Assembly (NCBI GenBank): GCA_035236585.1
Contig: CP141133.1
Span: 45,277,729 to 45,341,728 of the forward strand
Direction: 5' to 3'
DNA: 64,000 bases
From: Warburgia ugandensis
Taxonomy: Eukaryota > Streptophyta > Magnoliopsida > Canellales > Canellaceae
Below the pieces are notes generated by a model that ran no database searches, was not told the DNA's origin, and saw only the letters and a program-made list of their open reading frames with translations. Shown here one piece after another: positions 24,882 to 37,344 of the stretch. Positions within the stretch are counted from its first letter, which is position 1; every line of letters begins with the position of its first letter. Position numbers and translations under genes: made by a program.

Positions 24882-26284
24882 GTACAGATTGTACAAGAAA
24901 GCATATCTCTCTCTCCTCATCTAATCACTTCTACATTAAGCCTCCATGAGAATAAGACTTGATGCTCTAGCTTAATTTAGGGAGTTTCTTTTTTGTTTTG
25001 GTACAATGAAGAGTCAAAAGCAAACTGCCTACAAGCATATACTAATTACTAAATCTCCCCAATAAGAGGAAAGTACCACCTCGAACCTTCGACCAAGGAG
25101 AGACGCCATGATATTTACCGTCAACTGTGCTAGATGGCTTTCATTACTTGGAGAGCTAGTTACCCTCTTTACCAAGTCAACTAACTTATGCTGAGCCCGT
25201 TCATGGACACCATGCTGGTCTTGAATATGTCCCAATAAGATCTAGCGATTGCAACTGTCCAAAATAACTAAGTAATCATACTAACCAAATTGGTTCAATC
25301 ACATAAATCAGAACTTGGAATCGTGGAGTTTGGTCGTCCACTAAGATTAATAGTTAAAATGGGAAGATCTATTGCATTCATACAGTACGATAAAGATTCC
25401 ATTGGACTCGGACTTTCAGCATACCAGGATCCAATTTACTGATAGAAATGTGGATTCGAGGTTTAGTCAACTAGATCCGAACGGAACCAAATCAATCTTA
25501 CAATCACATTACTGGTATCCAATTGATACAAGAGCATAGGATTGGTTCATACATCTAATATTAGCTTAGAATCCAAAAATTAAAATAATTCCATTATGTT
25601 CTCTTCTTTTTCCGGTCTGTGATCCATTTTTTCTTTCCTATTCAAAACTGCTTCACAGAATGTAAATATCTTTCAATTTTTGTCTTTGCCTGATCTTTCT
25701 GCTGGTCCATGCCTCTGTTATTCCTTGTCCTCTAAATTCCTTGTGTAGGTCTAATTTGGAAAGTTTTGTTCACACATCCCCCGTTTTCTGGCAGGATTCC
25801 GATGGTAATATTGTTCTTGACGATGACACATATGGAGCTAGAGGAGACAGTGATCAAATGCACACTTTTGCACTTTTCTGATGCTCCTTCCATTCGCCTT
25901 TGGTAATCGTTTACGGGGTACTGGTTCTGTACTGAGACAAGACATCATGTTGGACGGTTGTCCAGGTGTTTTCCATGACTCAATGGGCCACATTCTAAAA
26001 ATCTATCTCACCCTCATGGATGATCTTCCCATTGCTTCTTTGAGTTGTTGAATATGGTAAACAGATTCACCGTCCATTTTCGAAGTAATTAAGAAAAGCA
26101 GTCAGCATTTGCTAAGATCATCGGATTGTCAAGATTTTTCGACTGCTAAAACTCACTGAAAATCGTGGTGGCATCCTGATAAACTATTAGGGTATCACAT
26201 GATCAATGGAGCAGATGAGTTCACTGACAAGTACAGCCACCTCAGTGTCAAGCCAAATCTGCCAAAGAAAATAAACGAAGGAAA
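24881..26284. other. mostly unassigned stretch with one exon-like segment
   Basis: Apart from the possible short exon at 25795-25881, I recognise no gene or element. The minus-strand open frame 25235-25029 has no motif that I know. Confidence 0.4.
25795..25881 (+). other. possible terminal exon fragment of 28 codons
   Basis: A pyrimidine-rich stretch ending TTTTCTGGCAG looks like a splice acceptor. It is followed by an open frame with a protein-like composition (start DSDGNIVLDDDTYGARGD) that closes with TGA at 25879. I do not recognise the family and cannot find an upstream exon. It could be a remnant of a host gene or chance. Confidence 0.2.
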
Positions 26285-26455
26285 GTTTGCCCAAAAAACT
26301 CTAATTTTTTTAAAAAAATTGTACCCTGAATTAAAATTTAATTTGTACACATCCTCAATTTAAAATATGCTAACAATTGCACCAATTCTCTAACACTAAC
26401 CAACACCGTTAACATTTTGCTGATGGGGCTACCTACATGCCAAGCCAACATCTGT
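26285..26455 (+). repeat. dispersed repeat, copy 1
   Basis: This matches the reverse strand of 31068-31230. Shared blocks are AATTAAAATTTAATTTGT, CCTCAATTTA and TGCTAACAA, then a weaker match through TTTTGCT and CTACATG. No terminal structure or coding sequence is seen. It may be a short nonautonomous element. Confidence 0.6.
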
Positions 26456-28241
26456 GCGGTTGTTGACCTGATGATCTGGTAGGGACCACTTTTTTTTCTT
26501 ATGCAATTCTTTGGTTTTAGCTCTCGATTGTTGCCCATCTCTCAGCCAAAATACCAAGGAAAAGAGAAGGTCCAGCGATTGGAATAGATTCACGGTTTAT
26601 AAGGACAATGAAAAGAAACCCAGGACAGATATGGCGTCCAAAGCAATTGCAAGTCCTGAGAGTAAATGAACAGCAGCCAAACGGCCTAAACCGGTATAAA
26701 CATTGAAAGAGGAAATTATATATCAAAGAAAACTCAATAAAACATAGACAAAATCACTTAATCACAAACAGGCGAACTCAATCTGTGGTTTGAATTCCTT
26801 TTGCATCGTTGTCAGAACCCTCAACTGTTCATGGAAAAACCCTACTTTTGAATGCGGATTTGGCATTATCCTGCCGACATGGTTCATTCACCAATGAAGA
26901 AAATCGAACTCCCTCTCCAAATGACGTCCAGTGAGAGCACTTCTCTCGAAACTAAAGCTAGGAAGAATCAAATGGCCAAGAAAAAGTATCCACGAAATTG
27001 GGGGGGAAGCGTTGAAGTACCGGGATCAGGTTCATTTCCCCAATCTTCTTGTTGGAGTAAGCGAGAAATCCTTGTAAAAAGAAAAGAATTGCCATTAGAT
27101 TGAAACAACAAATGAGACTTGTGGCTTTCATGAATCAGAATCTTAACCGCTACGTGCCACTTCATAATAAGAAAGAATAGAATATAATGAGATAGATTGA
27201 AGTAGTTCACTATTATATGGATACAAGAGATCACCAAAATTATGGATAGAAGGCTAAACTATAGAAATAGCTCACCACCCCATGGATATAGAAGAACCAC
27301 CACTATAGAGATATAAAACTAATGGAATATAATTAGCTCATCACTTTAAGGATGCAAAAGAATCACCACCTTAAAAATACAAAATTAAGCGTCTGATCTA
27401 ACTAGGATCCCTCCAAGAGATACAGAATACAAAAAAGCCTGAAATTCACTCATACTTTCTCAATGAAAAAATCCAATTCACTATGCTTTGATTTATGCTA
27501 TAACAGGTATAAATAAATAGGCACAGCCCTCTCTCATAAGCAATGTAAAAGACTAAAAGCAACTACCTAAAAATAATAGTTTCATAGACTAAGTATTAGC
27601 TTCTAAGTCTCAGGCACTTTTCAAACTATGATTTTCTAAATTTGGATGCCTTCCAAATTACACTTTCTAATTATTTAAATTCATTCAAACAAATTCTGTA
27701 TACATACATAGCTATATAGCTATATATATATATATATATATATAGTAGTTTTTTAATTTCCTTAACTTATCATGTAAGAAGTTTCCTTAATCTTTACTAG
27801 TCAACATATATTGACCAAGGAAAACTTTATGAAGACATTTTGACTATGGGGAAATAGGGAAGTGCTGATCCAAATGTTTTGACATGGGATGCCTCCCTTT
27901 GACTAATTTTAGATGTCCAAATTTTGTGATTCAATACATTTGTTTCTATAAAATCCAAGATGTTCATTAGTATTTGATCTGTCCATCCTTGTTGGTCCAA
28001 GATGTCCATCGTTGTTGATCCAAAATGTTTTCTCTTTGAGGATCTATAACGTTAAATTCTTGAGGATCTAATACGTTCAAAATATGTGGTTTTAAGACAT
28101 TTTGATTATGATGTTCTAGGACATTTAATGCTTGATTGATCTTATCCTTCTTTGATCCACCATTGATCTTCTAAATTAGAGATACTCCCGTATCACCATG
28201 GACATTAATTCTTCATGTGAAGAGAATTAAGGGTCTATCAA
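26456..28241. other. unassigned stretch with a TATA-like site on the minus strand
   Basis: No coding domain is recognised. The minus strand has CTATTTATTTATACC near 27510, which could be a TATA region of an undefined old LTR. The rest is AT-rich and carries one (TA)n tract. Confidence 0.35.
27711..27744. repeat. (TA)n microsatellite
   Basis: TA units with one interruption (AGC) near the start. Confidence 0.85.
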
Positions 28242-29140
28242 TGTGACGACCCGGGTTTTCCCATGCATTTTTAAATGCAATATCTAATTCCTAAGGCGGG
28301 ATGCATCCCTATTTGAAAACCACTTTATAAAAACCATGCAATGCAGCAGAAAACCTTTTAGTTTTAAACTCATTTTGAAAACCTCGAGTGCCATTTGCTT
28401 TCACAACAACCAAGGTAGTTTTTGAAAAGCTTTAGAAATCATAAGTGTTTTTCCCCAGATCTATCCAATCACAGCACACAGCCCAACTGTAAATAAATAC
28501 AAATACATGTCCAAAGGGTTGAGAATTTACTTACATGTATAACTGTCTCCTTTTTAATTCACTTGCTCGTAGCACTAATATCTCCTGAGACGTCTTCTAT
28601 TTGTGAGTGAAACTATCCTGAAAAATATTAAGGATAGGGTGAGTATATATTATACTCAGTAGGAGTCTATCACTACTAGTTTTGCAATGTATGAGATGTT
28701 TAAAATCATATGCTCATAAAAACATATGCATGTTCGAATAATCATGTTCAATATCGATATTAAAAACTACTGTCAAGCCAGAATATTGACGACTTAAAGA
28801 AATATCATAATCCAAGTCAAAAGTATCATATATCATAAACATAATGATATGCATAAGATGCTCTATTGAATCTAACTCATGGATATATGGTATGGTCGAC
28901 CAACCTCATGTCATGCCATATGCAATGCAAGTAAATCACCAAACCATAGGGTCCAACTATGCCCATGACCTCACAGCTGTGTGGTCCCCGGGTACCTAGG
29001 AACACAGGATCATATACCTCCACGGGGCATATGACACTTATTCGTCGTAAATCATGCAATTTATGCAATCGATTGCAAAACATGCATGCAATGCATAAAA
29101 TCTGCTCATGCTAGTATTGCATTCAAAGTCATAACCCTGC

Positions 29141-29239
29141 CTAGAAGCTTGACAGCCTAGAAGCCTGCCAGCTTAGAAGCCTTGTCAGCTCTCTCTGACC
29201 TGCCCTCATCGGCCCGCCCTCGTCGGCCCGCCCTCATCG
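29141..29239. repeat. two adjacent short tandem arrays (16 bp x3, 14 bp x3)
   Basis: Three units of the type CTAGAAGCCTGCCAGC lie at 29141-29189. Three GC-rich units of the type GCCCGCCCTCRTCG lie at 29198-29239. The related solo LTR at 39437 has different sequence at this place. Confidence 0.8.
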
Positions 29240-29898
29240 GTCAAGGCTAGACTTATCATGCAATCTATGCATGTAGTACATGTCTTGGCAATATATGCGC
29301 AACGTATTTTTCAAAACTTGTCCTCTTCGGGTCCCTCACAACTGCATGGCCCTTGGCACTCCAGCGTCTTTTGGTAACCCTCAAGGACATGCAATTTTTA
29401 CAGGAACTTAATGCTCACAAATCATGCAATGTATGCAATTGTTTGCAAAACATATCTATGCATAATGTATATGCAATTATTTACAAAACATGTCTATGCA
29501 TAAAGCATTTATCACATGCATGTTGAATTAAGTCATGCTAAACAAGTCATATACTTAAAACATGTATTCTCAAAACAATCATGGTTCTTTTAAAAAGGTC
29601 TAGTAGCGATAGAGCACCTACCTGGCTAGGTCGCGCTAACCCCTTTGTCCTCGTACGCTCCTGAACATGGTTTGGGGAATCAAGGTTAGTTTGGCCTATC
29701 TTTTATGGGTTTTAGAGTGGTTGGTCTTATTACTTAGGCATTAGGGGTCCATCCCTATGCCTATGAGTGTCCTAAGGTCCTAATTGGGCCTTGGTATCCT
29801 TAGTTTTCCAAAGGTCTAGCGGCCACGTGCCACCATCCTATTCTAAAGGTTATGCCCACCTTTGATTGGGCCTTGATCAGGGATTTTATAGCTTGGGT

Positions 29899-29923
29899 GT
29901 GTCCGCGTCGTCGACACGGACAC
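29899..29923. promoter_or_regulatory. conserved CpG-rich near-palindrome in the LTR
   Basis: The 25 bases run from GTGTCC through a central GTCGAC-like core to GGACAC and are nearly self-complementary. The related LTR keeps the same structure at 40460-40484 although CpG sites there are partly lost. The role is unknown; a protein-binding site or hairpin is possible. Confidence 0.4.
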
Positions 29924-30359
29924 AACGCCTTTTGCGTGCCTCAATCGGAGCACTAGACGCTCCGAGTTTCCCGTGTGTCTTTCCCTTTTGCGGGCGCCTC
30001 CACGGACGCGCCCATTTGGTTCTATCGAACGCGGTCGACGCGTCTCGTCCAGGTGGAACGTTCTGCTCGTTTGGGGAACTGGAGCGTCCTCAAGACACCC
30101 TGGTTCGACCCTGTAGAACCAATGCGGCCCAGGGAACGTCCCTGGGTCCTTGGTGACTCTCTAGGGCTCTATTTTGCATGATTTTTCATGCAAAAACTTA
30201 GGGAAACTGAGCCTAGGACTACTATGAAGACGGGTTTTGAGGGATCTTGGGCATACCTGGCTCGTTGCTAGGTTTTTCTCCTCGTTTTCCCTCTAGGTTG
30301 CTTCTCCAAAATGGGTTTTCTTCAAGCTTTTGGGCTGCCATTAGTGGCACCCAAGAGCT

Positions 30360-30369
30360 CTATTTATAG
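30360..30369 (-). promoter_or_regulatory. TATA box of the solo LTR
   Basis: The minus strand reads CTATAAATAG, flanked by GAGCT on both sides, about 430 bp from the U3 edge. The same motif is at 39863-39872 in the related LTR. Confidence 0.7.
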
Positions 30370-30796
30370 AGCTATAAGAGGGTTCTGGAGGGGGCTCTCA
30401 CTGCCCTTGAATGGCGATGGAGAAACCTCCAGAATGGCGGTGATTTCTCCTCCAATCTCCACCGTTCTAAAACCCTCTAGAGGGTTGAAGATGAAGGGTG
30501 CCCGTATCAAAACGGGCCCCTGTGTTTTACAGGCTAAATCCTTTTTTTGTAAAAATTACATTTTTGCCCCTGAACTTCAAAGGGCCATAACTTGCTCATT
30601 TTAACTCCGTTTTGGGTGATTTTGGTCTTGTTGGATTCCTTTTTCTGAGATGCACCTAATGGTGCCATTTTTAGGACCAATTTTCTGGGCTCAGTCAAGG
30701 TGAATAGTGAAATGACCAAAATGCCCTTATCTTCAAAAACTGAACTTTTCATTGCTAACTTGGGATTTTAATATTACAAAATTTGGAGTCATTACA

Positions 30797-31388
30797 ATAA
30801 AAGCCCTAAGGTACAGTGAAAATGAGAAAAATAGGAGGAAAACAGAGATAAACAACAAAGACTTGTAATTCCTTTGGATGCCATCTTGACTTAGGTTTCT
30901 TCTGAGTTTCCTTGTAAACCATATATCTACTCCAATCACTAGACCTTTTCTTTGCCTTTCCATTTTTGCTTAGAGATCAATAAGAATTGAGAGCTAAAAC
31001 CAAAGAATTGCATAAGAAGAAAAGGTGGTCTCTAACAAATCATTAGGTCAATAATTACGTAAATTTTTAGCTGACATGTAGCAACCACATTAGCAAAAAG
31101 TTAATGACATTAGTTACTATTAGAAAATTAGTTGTAGTTGTTAGCACAATCTAAATTGAGGATATTCACAAATTAAATTTTAATTTGGGATCTAATTATT
31201 GAAAGTTTAAAAAAATTCAAATTTTTTTTGAAATTTTTTTCATAAAAGAAAGTTAAACAAACTTCACTCTAAGGTATGGTCTAGGGAATAAATTTTTTGG
31301 AGCCCACCTTTACATGATCGAAATCTTTCATCTAATTGTTTTAATTTTAAATTTCTTATAAGTAAAAAATTATATAGTATGTATGACT
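30797..31388. other. unassigned stretch containing dispersed repeat copy 2
   Basis: Apart from the inverted dispersed repeat copy at 31068-31230 there is no recognisable feature. A long homopolymer-rich run follows at 31205-31250. Confidence 0.45.
31068..31230 (-). repeat. dispersed repeat, copy 2, inverted relative to copy 1
   Basis: The reverse complement matches 26285-26455. The two copies flank the solo LTR 28242-30796 in inverted orientation. Confidence 0.6.
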
Positions 31389-31747
31389 ATCATCATCGTC
31401 ATCAAGATCTCCTCTCGATTACGGGTTGGACACATGAATATTATTCCTCCATTCCCGTCTACTAGGTATCATGGCTTTATATAGTCTCAATGTTTTTAAA
31501 TCTTTTTTCAACACTTCTATCCAAGTTCTTTTGAGCCTTCTCTTGCCATTTTAGAACCTTTGACTTGCATTGCCTCACTCTTTCTAACAACTACTGTTTT
31601 TAGTCTTTAATATACATGTCCAAACCATCTAAGTTCTAGTTTCCCTCATCTTGTCACCTATTAGTACTACTCCTAAGTTTCTTCTAGTGTTTTCATTCAT
31701 AATTCTATCCTTTCTTGTAATGACTCTAAAATTTGAGTTGTTTTCTA

Positions 31748-31772
31748 TGTATTATATTATATTATATTATAA
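31748..31772. repeat. ATATT pentanucleotide repeat
   Basis: About five units of TATTA-type sequence near the U3 edge of the solo LTR. Confidence 0.75.
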
Positions 31773-34480
31773 TTGGAATAGAAATCATGAATTGAATTTT
31801 GTGAAAAAAAATCAAATTCTATGGACGTGACCCTTTTGAAAACTCCAAATTTGGACTTGAGACTATTAAAAAAAATGAAATATATGCATTGATATGATTC
31901 TGATGACATTAATTTTGCAAAAAATGGATATTGGGGTGGAAAAACCCCAAAATTTTGTAAATTTGAGAGGGGCCAAAATTGATAACGACACCCTTCCATT
32001 TTGTCATTTTGCAGACGCAAGTGCAGCATCACGCTAAGAGCAAGTGCGACACGTGGACTGTTAGCCTCCATGCATCGGCCCATCTCCCATGCAATGGGCT
32101 AAGGTAGGTAGAAACGCAACAAAATGGGGAACATTGGAGAAGAGGAAGGGAACCCGGTGTCCGCTCGACCCTCCTTGTTTAGATCTTCTCACCATATAAT
32201 CTCTCTCTTCCTTGGCACCAGTGCCCATCCCCATCTCGATGAGATCCTTCCGCACACCTGTGACGTAGAAATCCCTTATCGCACGAACCCCCAATTAGCC
32301 CCCTTTGGGTGACATATCGCTTGCTAAGCCCATCTCCCCCTATTTTTCTTTCTCCTCCAGTAAGATTTGCTGGAACCCTCTCTCCCCTATTGCATTTTCC
32401 CCTCCAACATAACCAACGTGACACGCCAATGCGCATAGGTCGGTTGCACCGACTCCAATCTCTCTTGCCCCCATCTGTCTTTCCCTGTCAAGTTTTAGTG
32501 GTGACTAAATCGGTAGCTGATGACTACTATCCCTTCCCTCTCCGTTCTCTCTCCTCTTTGTTGGGTTCTAGTAGTGAACAACTTGGTAGTCATTGGCCAC
32601 CATCTCCTCACCCCTTGTTTCCCTTTCCTCTGGCAAGTTAGGGGAGGCTAACTCATCCAATCAACTCATTCCTAACTTATTTTGGGGAGCTGAGTTGACA
32701 CAATGGGCCTGCAACCCCCTTAAGCTTTACTCTCTTATTCTGCCCAATCTAAGAAGAATCTTGGAGATCCAAGATAACTATCATGATCCTTGCAACTCAA
32801 GGACAATACTCATCTTCCCGTTCATCATTGAAGAAGATTTTACTATTGATTGTGTTTAGACCTTCGATAGGTCGTCGGATCATCTGATCTGTGATGATCT
32901 ACCCTTACTTTATGATACGAATAGTCCATTGTAATCCTTAAGATGCATAGCTCAAGATCCATATGATATATCTTGGATCTGGAGCATTTTGAGGCTATTT
33001 AGTTAATCCTGATCAACAATTGAGATCAATCAAGGTACATAGGTATGAAATTGGATCAAATTTGATGATTTATATAATTCAAATGATTTATTAAGATTGT
33101 TTGATTAGAGTTACTAATTTATTCTTCAATTGGGATGATCAGGTAGACAATTATGGCTAGATTACTATGGATAGTGTAAATCGAGTACCTTTGAGATGAT
33201 CAATTGTTGATCTGGCAATACAAACAATCAAATATCCTTCAGATTGACCTATGCAAGTTAGGATTATCATCCTAACTACTTAATTTTCTTGATTTGGAAC
33301 TAATTAGCTAAAGTCATGTATGATTTACATGTAAACATAGGTATGAGTATGATCACTTAGGAATATGTTATGATATAATTAAGAAATGAATTGGATTATC
33401 AGCCAACTAGGGTAGGCTCCAACTTAAGATCCCATAATATAATGTTTGCTTTGTAGCTAAGAATTCAACTAAGATAACTTGGATTGTAAGTTAAACCTAG
33501 ATGTGATGTGTATCCAGGTACTAAGGGTTGAGGCAGACTTAGGTAGATTGGAATCCCATTATGATTTGAGAGGTACGACGAGTAGTTCTTCATCTAAGGT
33601 AGGTGATGACAATAAACAATGGGCATATTTTTTTTTAAAATTTTAGATTTTCATCGACTCAATATTTATGAATGATCATGCATGTATTACTATACTGTGG
33701 TTCTTATTGAAATATCTATCTTATTTGTGAATGATGAGCATGTGCATGATTTTATTGATTATTATTGTTCCATGGATGCATGATTTGACTATGATGAGTT
33801 ATATTTTATACAAGATAGTAAAAATACATTATTTTGATACGAATTTATGACTATAAAGTCATTAAATCATGATTTGATTTACTCTTACATATGGAGGAGT
33901 ATTTTACCATGGACATGGTGAAGGATGCTTTGTGGTTGGTCCTTGAGAGGCTAACCTCAAGATGAGGGGCAGTGTCTAGGCATGGTGAGCCACAATTGCT
34001 CATGCTTTTCATCATTTCACCATAGGATTCTATATCCATTTTATCAACCATGTGATTTTTGATTTCTGTGTTTTACAAATTTATGACAAATGTTTTTGCC
34101 TGGTAGATGCTATGCTAGGAGGGATATAGGGTTGGCCACTTGGCCTCTAACTTTGCGAGATGACTAGACACTCGCACCATAAAGGGCAAATGCGTAGGGA
34201 GTGGTATCATGGGTAGTCCACTCTACACATTTAGTCAATTCCCCATGCATGATAGACACTTAGTCTCACATTCTGGTGTCGACGAGGAGTGGTAGTTGGT
34301 AGACTTGGGAGTTGGTTACCTTGTAGCATAGGATCCATGTATTTCTTGATGATTGATTGTATTATATTGTATGGTGAGTATGCAAAGATAGATATTCCCT
34401 ATGTACCCACAAGGTGATGATGCGTAGAGGAGTGGTATGAGTACTCATGATAATAGATTCTAGTCTATGGGACACTTGTG

Positions 34481-34690
34481 GAACTCGTGTGTGAGGGTGC
34501 CCCTAGTGGATGATGTGCATATTATTTGAGATATTTCTCGTACATTTGATACATTGCATTGATGTGATTTTTGACATTCTTGGGACCCGTTTGTGAGGGT
34601 GCCCTTGGTAATGACTTGCACATTTATTTATATATTCTTTGTGCTTTTGATGTTCTGTATTGATGTGGTTTTGACATATTTATGAAACTT
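34481..34690. repeat. tandem duplication, period 102 bp
   Basis: GTGAGGGTGC recurs at 34491 and 34593, and the sequence after each (for example ATTGATGTG and TTTTGACAT) stays aligned for about 100 bp. Confidence 0.75.
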
Positions 34691-36350
34691 ACAAGCTTAA
34701 TTGATTTTACATGTTTTCAAATGCATGGTTGGCATGAGTTACATTGATTTGATAATTAGCATTTTGATAAGCCTAAGAGGCTTTGTTTACTCAACATGTT
34801 TTGAAAACATGCAGGTGGCTTGGATGCGTTGCCTTGCTTTTAGCTTTATTTTGAGCTTTGATGCATTCATTTTTACTATTGATTTAGTTGGTTTTTTATG
34901 CTAATGATGCTATACTTTAGTGTTATTTATTCTCATATATGATATCATGCTAGAACTATTTCTATGAGAAAGATATTTATCACATGCCTTGAGATTTGAT
35001 ACATGATCTTTTCATATTATGTTGTATATCTATAAATTATTATTATTATTGTCATCACCTATACAAGCATAGCTTACTGAGGCATTGTGATGCTTTTACA
35101 ATGCCAAGATACAGAGAGAGACAACAAGTAAGGCAAGCAGACAAATAGCGAGTGAGGACGATGACGATCTTCAGTGATGTATAGAGAAGATCTCACCAAT
35201 GTAAGAGATTTGTTAAACCACACCATAGAATGTTATAGATGGACTGTATATGCGTGTATATGAATTACACTTTTGTGATGCTGATGTATGGTAGTGTGTT
35301 GTTGGATGTGATGGCTATGTATGGACAAACCCTGGGTAATTCGTTCTTTTTTATTTTTACTCTACCATTGAGGTATATGGTTTTATCAAACTTTGTGTAT
35401 GATTTGGATGGATATGGAGATTGATTCTTCCATATTGAATATTTATGTTTATTGTGTTTATCAGGTGTTTGTCGCTTCCCATGCATTAAATGTGATGGTC
35501 TAAAATACAGATGAGACTTCATCAGATTTTTGGTAGAATGGGGATACAATTCACCATTAAATCTAGGATTTTGTGGGTTGTATGACTCTCAGGGATTTGA
35601 AAAAAATGCTTTTTATTCAAAGTTTTCATTTTCAATCAATTTTAAAATTTTAAAAATTGGTATTTATATGTTGTGTAAAACCCGGGATGTCACATTTCTT
35701 GTCTTGCCACTCATCCATCTCAACATCCTCTTTTTAATTGCGTTCATCCTAAGTACATGATGTTCCTTAACTATCCAACACTTTGATCCATATAGCATTT
35801 TTGGCCTTATAACCATCCTACATAATTTTCATTTCAGTTTGAGTAGCACCCGCTGATCACACAAAACTCTAATGGTGCATCTTCATTTATTCCAACCCAC
35901 TTGAATTCTCTAGTAACCTCCCTCTCAATCTCTCCACTATTGTGAATCGTTGATCCTAAGTATTGAAAGTGGTCTTTTAGGGGGACTTCTTAGTTGTTAG
36001 TATTTATTGATGCTCCATTCCTACTCCTATCCTTGCTAAAATTGCATTTAATATACTCTGTCTTAGTTTGGCTAATTTTAAATCCTTTAGATTTTAATGC
36101 TTCTGTTCATAATTCTAGCTTTGTGTTACTTCCTCCCTTGTCTTATCAATTAAAACTATATCATTGCAAATAACATGTACCACAGAATCTCTTCATGCAA
36201 ATGTTTTGTTAACTCATCCATAACTAACGTGAAAAGCTATGTCCTCAATGCTGATCTTTGATGTAATCCTACAGCAATAGAAAAATCAACTGTCTCTCCA
36301 CTAGTAGTCCTAATATTTGTTACTGCTCACTCATATACATATTTAATTAT

Positions 36351-37344
36351 TATGTATATAGCTTCTAATTGTGTATAAAGTTTATAAACTACAGGTTTGT
36401 AAGCACAACTTGTTTTTATATACTTAGACTTGTTAATGTATAAGACATTCAAATTTAGATTAATAAAGCAAACGAGTTAGATCATTTAAAGTTGGGATCC
36501 AGACAATGTTGTCACTAGACCGCACCATACTTTAGCATTCCTCAAGAAAACAATACCATGCTCGCATTGTTCAAGGCTATTTTTATCCTTGCTGTAGCGA
36601 AAATGATGGCTAGTTTTACTACTTCTCCATACTTCAATTGGTTATTTATGATTCTCAAAGCTCACAGGTTCTTCAACATGCAATTAACATGTCAATGGGC
36701 TTCTCCAGCATTTTCAGTCCTTTCCCTTTCTTTTTCAATCGAAAGGTAAATGATAAAGCTATGGTTGTATTGACTTTACTCCTGTCCATTATGATTTCTT
36801 TGTCATTTATAATTTAATATAAAAATTCAACCATTTATGACCATAAATGACTAAAGAAACATTAGTGGGAGATTAAGGTCAATTGAAGGGGCAATAGCAA
36901 TTCACTCATAGAATCTTCATATATAGAGTGCCAACAACCTAACAGTAGTTCAAACTCCCCTACTTATATAGTGAGCTCCACATATATTGATTATCGTGTT
37001 TAGGACTCCGTAACATTTTATATTTGCTAGTGCAAAATCATGCCAAAAGGAAGTTACTAGCATCCAACAAATTGTATTTTAGGTTATTGAATGTAAACTG
37101 TTGTTTAAGTAGAGCTTATTACTGTCCGTGTTTAGCATGACGAAAGCAACATCTCTTGGATACTAGATTTGATATTGTGGCCTGATTTTTATACGAGTAG
37201 ATATCACAATTTTAGTGGAGTTAGATGAACAACATAGATAAATGACACGTGAGGCCTACCATAAAAAGGTGGTGGAGTTGCACCATTATGAGCTGTTTTG
37301 CACTCTATACTAGTATTTCTCCAAGGAAATGCTTATCAAGGGTG
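36351..37344. other. unassigned stretch, no gene seen
   Basis: No domain or element terminus is recognised. A short block near 36830-36880 (TTATGACCATAAATGACTA and AGTGGGA) resembles part of the foldback element at 24322-24827, so it may be a fragment of the same family. Confidence 0.4.

Larger units (their letters stand above)
28242..30796 (-). repeat. solo LTR, Tekay-like, 2.56 kb, related to 39437-42052
   Basis: The edges read TGTGACGACCCGGG on the left and GGAGTCATTACA on the right, and the whole segment aligns in reverse with 39437-42052. Orientation comes from the TATA box on the minus strand and from comparison with the Tekay element. Flanking five-base repeats are ATCAA and ATAAA, one mismatch, which suggests an ageing target duplication. 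No interior sequence is present, so it is a solo LTR. It differs from its relative by two short repeat arrays at 29141-29239. Confidence 0.85.
31716..35694 (+). repeat. solo LTR, Tekay-like, 3.98 kb, target duplication TTTCT
   Basis: TTTCT flanks it at 31711-31715 and 35695-35699, and removing the segment restores continuous LINE sequence that matches the second LINE at 44030-44060. The left edge is TGTAATGACTC and the right edge CCCGGGATGTCACA. No interior remains. It includes a pyrimidine-rich area near 32150-32650 and a 102 bp tandem duplication at 34481-34690. Confidence 0.9.
31389..36350 (-). mobile_element. 5'-truncated RTE-like LINE, split by a solo LTR
   Basis: The LINE consists of 31389-31715 and 35695-36350 on the minus strand, about 1 kb in total. 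Its 3' end is an ATC-repeat (TGATGAT on the sense strand), as in plant RTE-type LINEs, and it matches the end of the second LINE at 43764. The sense translation recalls the end of the RTE reverse transcriptase. The catalytic FADD region near 36170 has a one-base loss, giving FAM plus a frameshift. The 5' edge is estimated from where likeness to the second LINE stops. Confidence 0.75.

Noticed and set aside
25029-25235. 68-codon minus-strand open frame with a protein-like look
   Set aside because: I could not connect it to a family, a neighbouring exon or a transposon domain, so it is not called as a gene.
29141-29239. Short spaced repeats resembling a CRISPR array
   Set aside because: The units are directly adjacent without spacers and lie in a plant LTR; this is an ordinary tandem array.
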